From positions 303,649 through 367,648 of the forward strand of contig JAIXYP010000009.1 in the NCBI GenBank assembly GCA_027490155.1: a stretch of 64,000 nt of DNA, in the 5' to 3' direction. The notes beneath the pieces were generated by a model, which was not told the origin of the DNA, did not search any database, and was given only the letters and a program-made list of their open reading frames with translations. Both the position numbers and the translations under genes were made by a program. Below are positions 1-8,406 of the stretch, in pieces (the first letter of the stretch is position 1; each line of letters opens with the position of its first letter). This DNA is from Cytophagaceae bacterium (lineage in GTDB: Bacteria > Bacteroidota > Bacteroidia > Cytophagales > Flexibacteraceae).

Positions 1-249
1 GCAAGTGGCATGCTCGAAATCGCCCGTCTATCAAAGGACCCTATCGATCAGCTCACCTACCGTGAATATGCGGTCAAACTCCTGACGGCCCTAAGCAGCC
101 CACAGTACTTGGCACCTGACAACAGCCCAGCAATCCTGCAGCATAGCACTGGGAGTATGCCCCACAAAAGCGAAATAGATGTCAGTCTTATCTATGCTGA
201 CTATTATTACGTAGAAGCCCTAATCCGCCTAAAGGATATGCGCTATTAG
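1..249 (+). CDS. C-terminal end of a GH88-type unsaturated glucuronyl hydrolase (partial)
   Basis: The frame is open from the first base of the window to a TAG stop, so only the last 82 or so residues are seen. The end contains the segment KSEIDVSLIYADYYYVEALI, which matches the C-terminal signature of glycoside hydrolase family 88, where an acidic residue, a YADYY stretch and a final EAL helix close the (alpha/alpha)6 barrel. GH88 enzymes remove the unsaturated uronic acid left by polysaccharide lyases, usually in the periplasm. The catalytic aspartates lie upstream of the window and cannot be checked. GH105 is the main alternative. Two further carbohydrate-related genes follow on the same strand, which fits the edge of a polysaccharide-utilisation cluster. 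Confidence 0.75.
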   Translation, partial: ASGMLEIARLSKDPIDQLTYREYAVKLLTALSSPQYLAPDNSPAILQHSTGSMPHKSEIDVSLIYADYYYVEALIRLKDMRY

Positions 250-313
250 TCAGAAGGTAGTTTCTATTGACCCCGCCTAAACTTGTTTACCATTGTCCTT
301 TCTTGTTCTGCTG

Positions 314-2242
314 ATGGATCATAATCCTTTCAAAGCCTTACACAGTTTGCTCAAACAAGCACTAGTAGCCAGCCTTGTTGTGCTTGGTCTCCTTGTGTTG
401 TCTGATAGGGCGGCGGCGCAATCAGCAGATGTTCAGCCACGGATGAAACTGGCCTACCTTCGGGATTCGCTGATCGGCGGGGTTATTAAAAAGGAGCTAG
501 CCTTTAGCGTCGATGAGCTTGGAAAACCTGGCGATCCGATACCAAAGTACATCTTGGGCAACAAGGTCGGTGGCGACTATATGCTGATGAGCATCGGCGA
601 GACAATGGCGTCAGTCGAACAATTGACTGGGATAAAGGGCACTAATCAATACCCCTTCATTAAGTTCCTTAAGCCTTGGATGTTAGCAGAGGCTCCTGTG
701 GCACACACCTTTGGCCAGCTCTTCATGATCCGGTCATTACTGATGTACCAATCCAAAGGAGCCAAACCCGTCAAGAGCCTGAAGGGTAACCCAATTTGGG
801 AATCAATGACAGGCGAAGAACAAAAAACCATCAGCGCTGGACTAGATTTCCGCCGGAGCTATGACGTACTAAAACGTGAACCAAGCAATGGAAGGCCACT
901 AAACTATTTAGCAGTTGGGCTTTTGATAGGTGCCTATGGTAAGTCGATAGGCATTGACCCAGATCCGGAGGCATTGGACTACCTGGCTAATAAATGTGCC
1001 GATATTATTTACCAGAACAATGGCATCCTGGACGATGACAAAGGTGGACGAGGCCGTTATGACCGTTATGGTCGTGAGTTCAACCACTTCACATGGGAGG
1101 CACTTACCTTGTTAGGAAAAAGTGACTTGCTTGTTAAAATCAAACCTGCTGTCATCAACAGTAACCAGATTTGGTTCGACATGGTCAATCCTGCCACAGG
1201 TTATGGCTATCCTTATGGTCGTAGCCTACAGAATAGCTGGGATGACACGTTCGAACAATGTGGTTTTTTAGCTACCTATCCCGAGCTAAGCCCAGCTCCA
1301 CTCCCGCTGATCGCTGCGCTATACGCTAAGGCCTGGGACCATTATATCACTAACCAATATAACCCGACCAAACACCTGAACCGGATGCTAGAACCTGGCC
1401 GAGGTACTTATAGCTACGCAAGTACTGACCGCATCTGGGGCTATACTGTCCATACGTTTGGCAAGGTAGCATTGAGCGCCCAGCTATTGTTTGCGGCCCT
1501 CGAGAAAAACAAGATCTCATCCTGGACCATCAAACCAGAACTACCACCAGTAAGTCGGTTTGTGCCAATCACCCACAAAAACAAGAGCAAAAAGATGGGT
1601 TGGTGGATTGTCCGGAACCCAGGAAACTACTTTGTGCTACCCATCGTCGGGAGCTTCAAAAATAGTGCAACGTCTGACTACCTCCCGATACCCTACGGAT
1701 TTGAAGGCATACAGGTACCCGTGGCCCAGCAGGTGCCAACCATGGTGCCTTTCCTGAGCCTTCCTGATGGTACGACCCTGTCAACTGCAGATGGAGCTGA
1801 CTCGATTTATCTTAACCAAGACGGCAATAAACTCACGATCGTTTGGCGGAACTTGGTTGATGTCAAGGGCAATAACAACAAGTTTGGCATCGGCGCCACC
1901 GCGAGCTGGACCTATCAAGACCAAGAGATCATCAACGAAATCAGTATCACGAGCATGGCCAACACCGTCATAAGCAAGTTGCAATACTGGGTGCCGACCA
2001 GCTACAACTATGCCGATTTAGCGAGCGGATCTGTTTTCAATACAGATGGCAAACAACTCTACGTCAACTTAACAACCGACTGGGACTGCCAACTCATGCT
2101 AATGTCACCTGGCCATACCGACCTTGGCAAAGGCCCTTTTGCCCCAATTCCGCTCATAATGCAATGGACTGGGACAGATGTGCCACTATTGCAGGACAAA
2201 ACCTACAAACTTAAAGTTTCCTTACGCAGTGCTGGCTTCTAA
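314..2242 (+). CDS. Exported toroid-like protein, possible DUF2264-related carbohydrate enzyme
   Basis: A 642-residue protein is read from ATG 314; a TTG at 293 would only add seven residues before the signal peptide. Residues 1-36 form a clear signal peptide (hydrophobic LVVLGLLVL, cleavage after RAAA). The middle, roughly 120-400, is helical and holds aromatic, acid-rich stretches such as YDRYGREFNHFTWEAL and GYGYPYGRSLQNSWDD. The PYGRS element resembles DUF2264 proteins, whose (alpha/alpha)6 barrels include glucuronidase-like enzymes. The C-terminal third looks beta-rich, as in lyases and hydrolases with a beta-sandwich tail. It lies 64 bases after a GH88 end and upstream of a sialate O-acetylesterase, so a role in acidic glycan breakdown is likely. 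The family assignment is tentative; the gene itself is secure. Confidence 0.8.
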   Translation: MDHNPFKALHSLLKQALVASLVVLGLLVLSDRAAAQSADVQPRMKLAYLRDSLIGGVIKKELAFSVDELGKPGDPIPKYILGNKVGGDYMLMSIGETMASVEQLTGIKGTNQYPFIKFLKPWMLAEAPVAHTFGQLFMIRSLLMYQSKGAKPVKSLKGNPIWESMTGEEQKTISAGLDFRRSYDVLKREPSNGRPLNYLAVGLLIGAYGKSIGIDPDPEALDYLANKCADIIYQNNGILDDDKGGRGRYDRYGREFNHFTWEALTLLGKSDLLVKIKPAVINSNQIWFDMVNPATGYGYPYGRSLQNSWDDTFEQCGFLATYPELSPAPLPLIAALYAKAWDHYITNQYNPTKHLNRMLEPGRGTYSYASTDRIWGYTVHTFGKVALSAQLLFAALEKNKISSWTIKPELPPVSRFVPITHKNKSKKMGWWIVRNPGNYFVLPIVGSFKNSATSDYLPIPYGFEGIQVPVAQQVPTMVPFLSLPDGTTLSTADGADSIYLNQDGNKLTIVWRNLVDVKGNNNKFGIGATASWTYQDQEIINEISITSMANTVISKLQYWVPTSYNYADLASGSVFNTDGKQLYVNLTTDWDCQLMLMSPGHTDLGKGPFAPIPLIMQWTGTDVPLLQDKTYKLKVSLRSAGF

Positions 2243-2363
2243 GCAATGTTCTATGGTATGCTTAGGGATGGCTCTCAAGCTCAACTTACAGGGTAGTTAC
2301 TAATCAAAATTTACCAACAACAGTCCGACACATAGCTACACCTTCGCCATTAACCAACGCTTT

Positions 2364-4418
2364 ATGTACACAACCATCCCTACCATCAAACAGTCAGTAT
2401 ATTGGAGCTTGCCTCGTCTGGGCATTATTCTGCTGCTTTTTTTAAGCATCAACTCCAACCTTACTGCTGCACCTACTGCCAAAGATCCGGCCCTGAAAGT
2501 TGCACGAATTTTTACCCATCAAGCAGTATTGCAGCGAGACCGCCCGATTCCAATTTGGGGCACCAGCAAACCTAAAGAAACAGTCGTGGTCAGCATCAAT
2601 GGGCAGAAAAAAACAACTAAAGCCGATCCTGCGGGGTACTGGAAAGTTTTGTTAGGTGCTATGCCAGCTGGTGGACCTTATTCCGTCAGGATTAGTACTA
2701 AGAAACAAGAGTTGGTCCTGAACGATGTGCTCATTGGTGAGGTCTATATCGCCAGTGGGCAAAGCAATATGGAGTGGCGGCTGAAGCAAACAGTCAATAA
2801 TTACAAAAAGGAGATCGAAGAGGCCAAGTATCCTAACATTAGGTACATCAGTATCACGAACAACTTTGCGCCTAGCCCGCAAGCAGATCTGCTAGATACC
2901 TTTGCTCTTTGGAAGGCTGTGAGCCCCGAAACATCACAGGAGATGTCCGCTGTAGCTTACTTCTTTGCCCGCTCAATTCACAAAGACTTTAAAATTCCTG
3001 TCGGGATCATCAGCTCCGAATGGGGTGGCACAGTTGCTGAGGCCTGGACCAGCCAAGAGGCCCTGAGGGCAATGGGAAATGATTTTGATGAAAAGCTAAA
3101 TGAGCTTAACGCCAAAGGCAAGGATATTGATACCTACAAAGCCCGCAGCAAAGCCATGATCGATCAGTGGATCAAGGCCATGCGCGCTGCTGACCTTGCT
3201 TCGAAACCCGAGAATGGCCAGTATTGGACGGATGCTGGATACGACCCAGTCAAAAATCCGGCTTGGAAACAAATGAAAGTCCCAGGAAAGTGGGAAAACA
3301 ATGGTCTCCCGTCATTCGATGGCATCGTTTATTTCCAGACTTCTATTAAGATCGAGGCGCTTCCGACATCGCCAACAGTTAAACTCTCCCTCGGTCCTAT
3401 AGATGACATTGACTCCGTTTGGATCAATGGTATCAAGGTAGCAGGTGGCGAAGGCTGGGACAAACCCCGCACTTATGCAATACCTATCAGTATCTTAAAG
3501 ACGGGCACAAACACGATAGTGGTTAAGGTAACGGACACGGGTGGTGATGGTGGATTCACTGGCGAGGCAGCTGATATGTACCTCGCATTAGGTAACAAAA
3601 ACATTTCTCTGGCCTATGATTGGAACTATCGTGTTGCCACTGATAATAGCAAACTGCCCCCCAAGCCCGAAAACATCAATACCCAAAACACTCCAACGGT
3701 TTTGTTTAATGCCATGATCAACCCTATCATACCCTATGCCATCAAGGGTGTGATCTGGTATCAGGGAGAGTCAAACGCAACAAGGGCCAAACAATATCGG
3801 CAATTGTTCCCGACCATGATCAAGGACTGGCGGACCCGCTGGGCACAGGGTGACTTTCCGTTCCTATATGTGCAGCTAGCTAACTACCGCCTAGAAACAG
3901 ACAAACCCGTAGATAGCGACTGGGCAGAGCTGCGCGAGGCCCAAACGATGACCCTTGCATTGCCTAACACTGGTATGGTTTGCACAATAGATATTGGAGA
4001 GGCGAATGATATACACCCCCGGAACAAGCAGGATGTAGGTGCAAGGCTATACCAAGCCGCTAAAAATGTAGTATATGGACAACCCGTTGTGGCAGCAGGG
4101 CCAATGTACAAATCGCATGAGGTGAAAGGCAACAAGGTCTATATAACTTATAACAACACCGACGGCAAACCGCTAGAGGTACGAGACAAATATGGCTACC
4201 TGAAGGGCTTTGCTGTTGCAGACGCTAATAATGTTTGGCATTGGGCCAAGGCAGAGGTGATTGGCCAGCAAGTGGTGGTCTATGCTGAAGGTGTTAACAA
4301 CCCAACAGCAGTGCGTTATGCATGGGCTAACAACCCAGGTGAGCTGGACCTCTATAATGCTGTAGGTCTGCCAGCGGTGCCATTCCGGACAGATAAACTG
4401 CCAGGGATTACTAATTAA
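2364..4418 (+). CDS. Sialate O-acetylesterase (SASA family)
   Basis: This 684-residue exported protein has a signal peptide (hydrophobic residues about 19-35) followed by an SGNH-type esterase fold. The nucleophile motif GQSNM lies at residues 132-136 with Ser134, and the distal DIHP motif supplies the catalytic Asp/His. A second conserved segment, KGVIWYQGESNA, is also present. Between about 305 and 400 a beta-sandwich insertion (galactose-binding-like) interrupts the catalytic domain, as is common in this family. Such enzymes remove O-acetyl esters from sialic acids or, in plant-degrading Bacteroidota, from other acetylated glycans. Its position after GH88 and a toroid-like protein favours de-acetylation of a uronic-acid polysaccharide. 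The substrate is inference; the family is clear. Confidence 0.9.
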   Translation: MYTTIPTIKQSVYWSLPRLGIILLLFLSINSNLTAAPTAKDPALKVARIFTHQAVLQRDRPIPIWGTSKPKETVVVSINGQKKTTKADPAGYWKVLLGAMPAGGPYSVRISTKKQELVLNDVLIGEVYIASGQSNMEWRLKQTVNNYKKEIEEAKYPNIRYISITNNFAPSPQADLLDTFALWKAVSPETSQEMSAVAYFFARSIHKDFKIPVGIISSEWGGTVAEAWTSQEALRAMGNDFDEKLNELNAKGKDIDTYKARSKAMIDQWIKAMRAADLASKPENGQYWTDAGYDPVKNPAWKQMKVPGKWENNGLPSFDGIVYFQTSIKIEALPTSPTVKLSLGPIDDIDSVWINGIKVAGGEGWDKPRTYAIPISILKTGTNTIVVKVTDTGGDGGFTGEAADMYLALGNKNISLAYDWNYRVATDNSKLPPKPENINTQNTPTVLFNAMINPIIPYAIKGVIWYQGESNATRAKQYRQLFPTMIKDWRTRWAQGDFPFLYVQLANYRLETDKPVDSDWAELREAQTMTLALPNTGMVCTIDIGEANDIHPRNKQDVGARLYQAAKNVVYGQPVVAAGPMYKSHEVKGNKVYITYNNTDGKPLEVRDKYGYLKGFAVADANNVWHWAKAEVIGQQVVVYAEGVNNPTAVRYAWANNPGELDLYNAVGLPAVPFRTDKLPGITN

Positions 4419-4454
4419 CCTAAAAAATGATCGTCCACAGGACGAGTCTATATC

Positions 4455-4510
4455 ATCAGCCAAGTACTTGAGCCTTAAGAGAACAGGATCAGGTGCTTGG
4501 CTGATTTTTA
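4455..4510 (+). terminator. Rho-independent terminator after the esterase gene
   Basis: Arms of 13 bases (4455-4467 and 4493-4505, starting ATCAGCCAAG) pair with a single G-U, and are followed by five T. It closes the carbohydrate cluster. Confidence 0.8.
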
Positions 4511-4596
4511 TTAGGCCTTTGCAGGGGGGTAGGTGTGTTTTTGGCACGGATTCTGCCAATATATCTAGTGTTAGTACTAAGCGGTATCTAAGGTCA

Positions 4597-4609
4597 AGAA
4601 AGGAGGTGA
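4597..4609 (+). promoter_or_regulatory. 13-base perfect Shine-Dalgarno motif with no obvious ORF behind it
   Basis: AGAAAGGAGGTGA is the exact reverse complement of the conserved 3' end of bacterial 16S rRNA (TCACCTCCTTTCT). No ATG follows at SD distance, and the nearest alternative starts run into stops within a few codons. Two hairpins follow: GTCGG/CCGAC (4612-4616 with 4635-4639) and a perfect 8-bp hairpin at 4640-4659. Bacteroidota rarely use SD sites, so a perfect one is unusual. Whether it is functional is not known. Confidence 0.45.
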
Positions 4610-4705
4610 AAGTCGGCTTGGCAGCCTGATAGAACCGACATTTGTCAGATTTGACAAATATTTCTTGACATTGAGATAACAATTGCGTAACTAACTATCC
4701 TGTTA

Positions 4706-4834
4706 GAGGGCAAGGCACTCGCCTTGGATTTCGAAGGTTGACCAAACGAGGACAGCCAGAAAAACACCTGAGGAAGCGCGGCCACCGAACGAGGAGCCAT
4801 CACTTGGTGTTAAGGCCAGTTGCCTTGCCCCCTC
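4706..4834 (+). ncRNA. Candidate structured RNA upstream of hpf
   Basis: The ends form a long imperfect stem. GGGCAAGGCA (4708-4717) pairs with TGCCTTGCCC (4821-4830), and CTCGCC then pairs with GGCCAG across one mismatch, giving about 16 bp. Inside, AACACC (4763 region) can pair with GGTGTT (4805 region). I compared it by eye with SRP RNA, 6S, tmRNA, RNase P and the common riboswitches and saw no core motif of any of them. It sits about 50 bases before the hpf start, so it could be a free small RNA or a leader of hpf. The stem is seen; the role is inference. Strand is assumed from the downstream gene. Confidence 0.4.
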
Positions 4835-4883
4835 ACGGCATCACGAACTTTTTTCGTTTTACCTAATCACTACCTTATTGCTT

Positions 4884-5231
4884 ATGAAACTCAACATTCA
4901 GAGCATTCACTTCGATGCTGACACCAAGCTCATCGATTTCATTCAGAAGAAGCTAGACAAGCTTGATACCTTTTCTGACCGCATCATCGATGGAGAGGTT
5001 TTCCTTCGCCTTCACAAGGACAGTGAAAGCAAGGACAACAAGATGCTCGAAGTCAAGATAAACCTACCTGGTACTACACTCTTTGCCAAAGAAACCAGCA
5101 GCACCTTCGAAGCTGCTGCCGACATCGCCCTTGAGGCCCTAAAAAGTCAGGTCAAAAAGTACAAAGACAAAAAACAAGAAAAACCATCAGTGCTTTCTCC
5201 TGAGCTTGCCGTTGTCGAAGACGACGAATAA
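4884..5231 (+). CDS. hpf: Ribosome hibernation promoting factor (HPF/RaiA family)
   Basis: The 115-residue protein is read from ATG 4884; a TTG two codons upstream is less likely. It has the S30AE/HPF fold: the start MKLNIQSIHFDADTKLI, a basic helix, the beta strand with GEVFLRL, LEVKINLPG, then a helix with FEAAADIALEALKSQVKKYK. It is the short form, lacking the C-terminal dimerisation domain of long HPF, but has an acidic tail. HPF binds the 30S decoding region in stationary phase and inactivates or dimerises ribosomes. It is a single-gene unit closed by a terminator. The unusual upstream region with a 16S-complementary motif and a long-stem RNA may control it. Confidence 0.93.
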   Translation: MKLNIQSIHFDADTKLIDFIQKKLDKLDTFSDRIIDGEVFLRLHKDSESKDNKMLEVKINLPGTTLFAKETSSTFEAAADIALEALKSQVKKYKDKKQEKPSVLSPELAVVEDDE

Positions 5232-5259
5232 GCAAACAGTCCTAGGGATGGACCCAATG

Positions 5260-5296
5260 AAAAAACACCCTCGCAGCAATGTGAGGGTGTTTTTGT
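5260..5296 (+). terminator. Bidirectional terminator between hpf and lptD
   Basis: AAAAACACCCTC and GAGGGTGTTTTT form a strong hairpin with A-tract and T-tract flanks, so it can end transcription of hpf (+) and of the convergent lptD (-). Confidence 0.85.
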
Positions 5297-5352
5297 TGTT
5301 GGAAACAACCTCAATTCTGGTCACCAAAAGGAAACCGATCCAAGACTAAGGC

Positions 5353-8283
5353 CTAGCGATCATACCAACTGCGGCGCCGGCTTAGTTTCAGATCCTGAAG
5401 AATGCTGGCCTTGACGTTGATATCGATGTTATAACTCTGGCGGAAACCAAAGGGAATCCAGTTAAACTTAATCTCCCAGCAGTGTAGGTTGCGGTAGATG
5501 TTGATGTTGGTATAGCTGAAGTTCCTATTCTTGAGGTCATAACCTGAGGAGCCGCCCACCTTCCAGTTCTCGGTGATGTTAACGTCCCCGCTGAAGTTCA
5601 TGGTCTGGGTGATACTAGCTTCTTGATTGATCCCTCGAGAGTAGGCCAAGTTATACCCCACTGATATGGTCCAAGGAATGTTAAAATCCACATATAGATC
5701 AGGGTTGGCATTGACGAAGGCCAGCTGTTGGTCATTCATCTTGTCAAGACCTTTTTTGGTCGTGTTGGGTTTGAGACCGAGCCCTTCTGGTGTTAGAGAG
5801 GTACTCATCGCTAGGTTGATAAAGTCTAGATAACCAAAACCCTGCCCACGCCCGATGGCCAGCTCTTTGTTCCGCCTTAGTTGGCCAGTGCCCTCTACCT
5901 CGGTACGGCTATATGGGTCGAGGCTGCCGTTCATGTTGATGTCTATCTTGTTGAACAGGCGGGTACGGGCTGTTAGCGAAATGGCCGAGAGATTAAACGA
6001 GTCGGCCAGGAGATTGTAAGATCCATTGATGCCGATGTTGTCAAACAAGGTGACCTTTTCGAAGGCCTTGCTACCCTTAAGGGTATCAGCGTTGCCCTTT
6101 TTGCGGACTTTAGCCTCGAACGTATTGGTGAGCCCGAAGTTGATATTGGCCGATCGACCAGCGCCGACAACACCGTAAGGTGAAAGCTGGAAGGGGTTAT
6201 AGATTACCTCTCGTCCGGTGCTATCAGCCTGCACACGTTTGTAGATTCCGTAGCCCGCATCGGCATAGTTAGGCCGGAAGCTAATACCAATACTAGGCAA
6301 TAATGTATGTCGGATGGCTTCAATCCCCGCCCGTTTTACAAAAAATGTGCCGTAAATCCTGGTATTCGTATTGATACCAAACCCTTCGAGCCAACCTGCC
6401 CGCCCAAATTGATTAAGGGTATCAGCAAACACACCCCTCTGCCCAGGGCCACGGTCTTGATACTGATACCTAATCTGGCGGGTGCTCCAGACCTCGGTGT
6501 AGGTAAGACTTGGTGAAAGGTTGAAGTACTTAAAGGCTTGGAGTGTGGTACTGATCGGGAGGGTGTGCTGGACGCCAAACCGACCTCGATTGAAAAGGGG
6601 GCCAAAGTTAGTACCGTTAAACGGGATCAATGTGTCGGCGGTGGGGTTTAGAAGGCGGGTGCCAGACAAAGCCAAGGACTGAGGAGCGGCATTGGTCAAG
6701 AAATTTTGGGCATTGGCAGACCAACCAATGTTGATCTTTTGCCACCAAGTGTTGCCAAGGGACCCCTCTCGTTTGAAGGGATAAATCCGGTTCATGTTCC
6801 AGACCAAGCTAGGTAAGGTGGCAGTAACAGTAGTGGTTCGGCGCCCGCGAGCATCAGCAGCGTTGGTTTGCTGCTGTGTGGCTGCAATGTTGAAGTTAAA
6901 AGGTGTGCCTGTCAGCTGCTTAGCATAGCTGACGGTGGAGTTAAAATTGCTACTGAGGTAGTTTTCGGCTAGTTGACTATTGAGGGTATTGTAGTTGGTA
7001 CTACCGAGGCTAACGCTGGCGCTAAACTGGCTACTGCCACGGCTTAGCGGGATGTGACTCCAGTCCAACCAATAGTCCTCACCCACGTTCTCAAATCCCT
7101 CTTGGCCAGTTAGGCGGCGATTGTAACGCAGATTCAGATTGCCCTGAAATCCATATCGCACCTTATAGTTGGTCAGGACGTTAAGGCCATAGCTACCCTT
7201 TGTGTATATCTCGCCTAGGAGTTTGACACCAGCATAATCGCCTATTGGGAAATAGAAACCACCGTTCCGGAGAAAAAAACCCCTATCGACACTTTCGCCA
7301 TACACTGGGATGATGATACCAGCTGATTGGCGTTCGGGCACGGGGAAGAGGCCAAACAGAAAGCCTAAGGGTGTTGGTGCATCAGCGATGACGACATTAA
7401 ACGGACCTGTGATGATCTTGTCATTGGGGATCATCTTTATCTGGGGGGCATTAATATAGAAATGCGGGTGTGCCAGGTTGCAGGTCGTATAATGGGCATT
7501 CTGGACAAACATCTCCTCGTTAGGCAAGCGCTTGACCCTTTCGCCTTGTATGTATCCCTCGCCGTTCTGCGTCACAAGGCCGGTTATAATGCCCTTTTTT
7601 GTCTTGAAATTAAACTTGATGCGCTGGGCCTGATACTTGTCGGGCCCTTGTTCAAAAAGCGGTACCCCTTTTAGTTTGCCAGTGCTGTCTGCCAAGGGGC
7701 GGGCATTGACGATACTTGTCTTCCAGTTAAGGTCGATGACGTTGGCCTCAAGTTTCATCTCGCCATAGTCCACCTTGCTCTTGTTATAGAGAAAAAATTG
7801 GTTGGTCGCAACGTCAAACGTCATGGAGTCCTGCGCTGAGTACTTGACAGCCGTCTGGACCGAGCTACGCTTGTTGCGACGGATACTGTCACGTTTGGCT
7901 AAGGCAAGGCCAACGCTATCAAGTTGTTTGACGATCGGAATGGAATCGCTTAGGCGAGGAGTTGGTGTCGGCTGAGCTACCTTTATGGTATCCGCTGCTG
8001 GCGCCAAGTAAGGCCGAGCCTGTGGCTTGTCTGGTACCGAGGACTTGAATTTGGCATTGGTTTTAGGCCTAGGTTTGACAGCTTGCTTGGATTTGACCTT
8101 TGGCTGGGCCTTGGTTGGTGTTAATGGTGTTGGCTGTGTTGGTGCAGTTTGGCCCAAAGTGTCATTGCTGATACCTAACCAAATAGCCAACAAAATGCAG
8201 CACATGGTAGGTACAGCTGCTGCAGATGCAAACAACCGAGTAGTCAAAAAGAAATGCTGAAGGCAGCGGGCAGCGTTAGCCAT
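5353..8283 (-). CDS. lptD: LPS-assembly outer membrane protein LptD (Bacteroidota type)
   Basis: The 976-residue protein has an N-terminal hydrophobic export segment (about 17-44) ending near TLGQ, then a Pro/Lys/Thr-rich linker (46-95). An OstA/LptA-like beta-jellyroll follows (about 140-340), including NVIDLNWKTS, GEGYIQGERVKRLPNEE and YTTCNLAHPHFYI. The remainder is an aromatic, Asn-rich region of alternating strands typical of a large beta-barrel. LptD with LptE inserts lipopolysaccharide into the outer leaflet of the outer membrane. The protein is longer than E. coli LptD (about 780), which is usual in Bacteroidota. A perfect TAGTTTTG element lies 13 nt before the ATG. In many Bacteroidota lptD is directly divergent from the amidase gene; here about 3.7 kb of other genes separate them. 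Confidence 0.92.
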   Translation of the reverse strand: MANAARCLQHFFLTTRLFASAAAVPTMCCILLAIWLGISNDTLGQTAPTQPTPLTPTKAQPKVKSKQAVKPRPKTNAKFKSSVPDKPQARPYLAPAADTIKVAQPTPTPRLSDSIPIVKQLDSVGLALAKRDSIRRNKRSSVQTAVKYSAQDSMTFDVATNQFFLYNKSKVDYGEMKLEANVIDLNWKTSIVNARPLADSTGKLKGVPLFEQGPDKYQAQRIKFNFKTKKGIITGLVTQNGEGYIQGERVKRLPNEEMFVQNAHYTTCNLAHPHFYINAPQIKMIPNDKIITGPFNVVIADAPTPLGFLFGLFPVPERQSAGIIIPVYGESVDRGFFLRNGGFYFPIGDYAGVKLLGEIYTKGSYGLNVLTNYKVRYGFQGNLNLRYNRRLTGQEGFENVGEDYWLDWSHIPLSRGSSQFSASVSLGSTNYNTLNSQLAENYLSSNFNSTVSYAKQLTGTPFNFNIAATQQQTNAADARGRRTTTVTATLPSLVWNMNRIYPFKREGSLGNTWWQKINIGWSANAQNFLTNAAPQSLALSGTRLLNPTADTLIPFNGTNFGPLFNRGRFGVQHTLPISTTLQAFKYFNLSPSLTYTEVWSTRQIRYQYQDRGPGQRGVFADTLNQFGRAGWLEGFGINTNTRIYGTFFVKRAGIEAIRHTLLPSIGISFRPNYADAGYGIYKRVQADSTGREVIYNPFQLSPYGVVGAGRSANINFGLTNTFEAKVRKKGNADTLKGSKAFEKVTLFDNIGINGSYNLLADSFNLSAISLTARTRLFNKIDINMNGSLDPYSRTEVEGTGQLRRNKELAIGRGQGFGYLDFINLAMSTSLTPEGLGLKPNTTKKGLDKMNDQQLAFVNANPDLYVDFNIPWTISVGYNLAYSRGINQEASITQTMNFSGDVNITENWKVGGSSGYDLKNRNFSYTNINIYRNLHCWEIKFNWIPFGFRQSYNIDINVKASILQDLKLSRRRSWYDR

Positions 8284-8296
8284 AGTTTTCCGTCTG

Positions 8297-8304
8297 CAAA
8301 ACTA
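8297..8304 (-). promoter_or_regulatory. -7 promoter element of lptD
   Basis: On the minus strand the sequence is TAGTTTTG, a perfect match to the Bacteroidota -7 consensus TAnnTTTG, 13 nt before the lptD ATG. It predicts a 5' leader of fewer than about 10 nt. I see no convincing -33 TTTG at the normal distance. Confidence 0.5.
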
Positions 8305-8406
8305 ACAACTAGTCCGCAAGGAGCCACACCATTGACGAGCTATTAACACCACTCATTGCTGCTTAGTAGCAAAGTGCAACCGGAAACTTATGTAGTTAAT
8401 GGCCTA

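Noticed and set aside
4597..4609. Remnant of a 16S rRNA gene
   Set aside because: Only 13 bases match the reverse complement of the 16S end; the flanks (GTGA followed by AAGTCGG) do not continue into rRNA sequence.
4173..4682. 169-codon minus-strand frame
   Set aside because: It overlaps the end of the esterase gene, the terminator and the SD-like motif. Its product has no family features and is Cys/His/Trp-scattered.
4720..4740. tRNA-like TTCGAA in the hpf leader
   Set aside because: No acceptor stem, anticodon arm or CCA-adjacent pairing can be formed around it.
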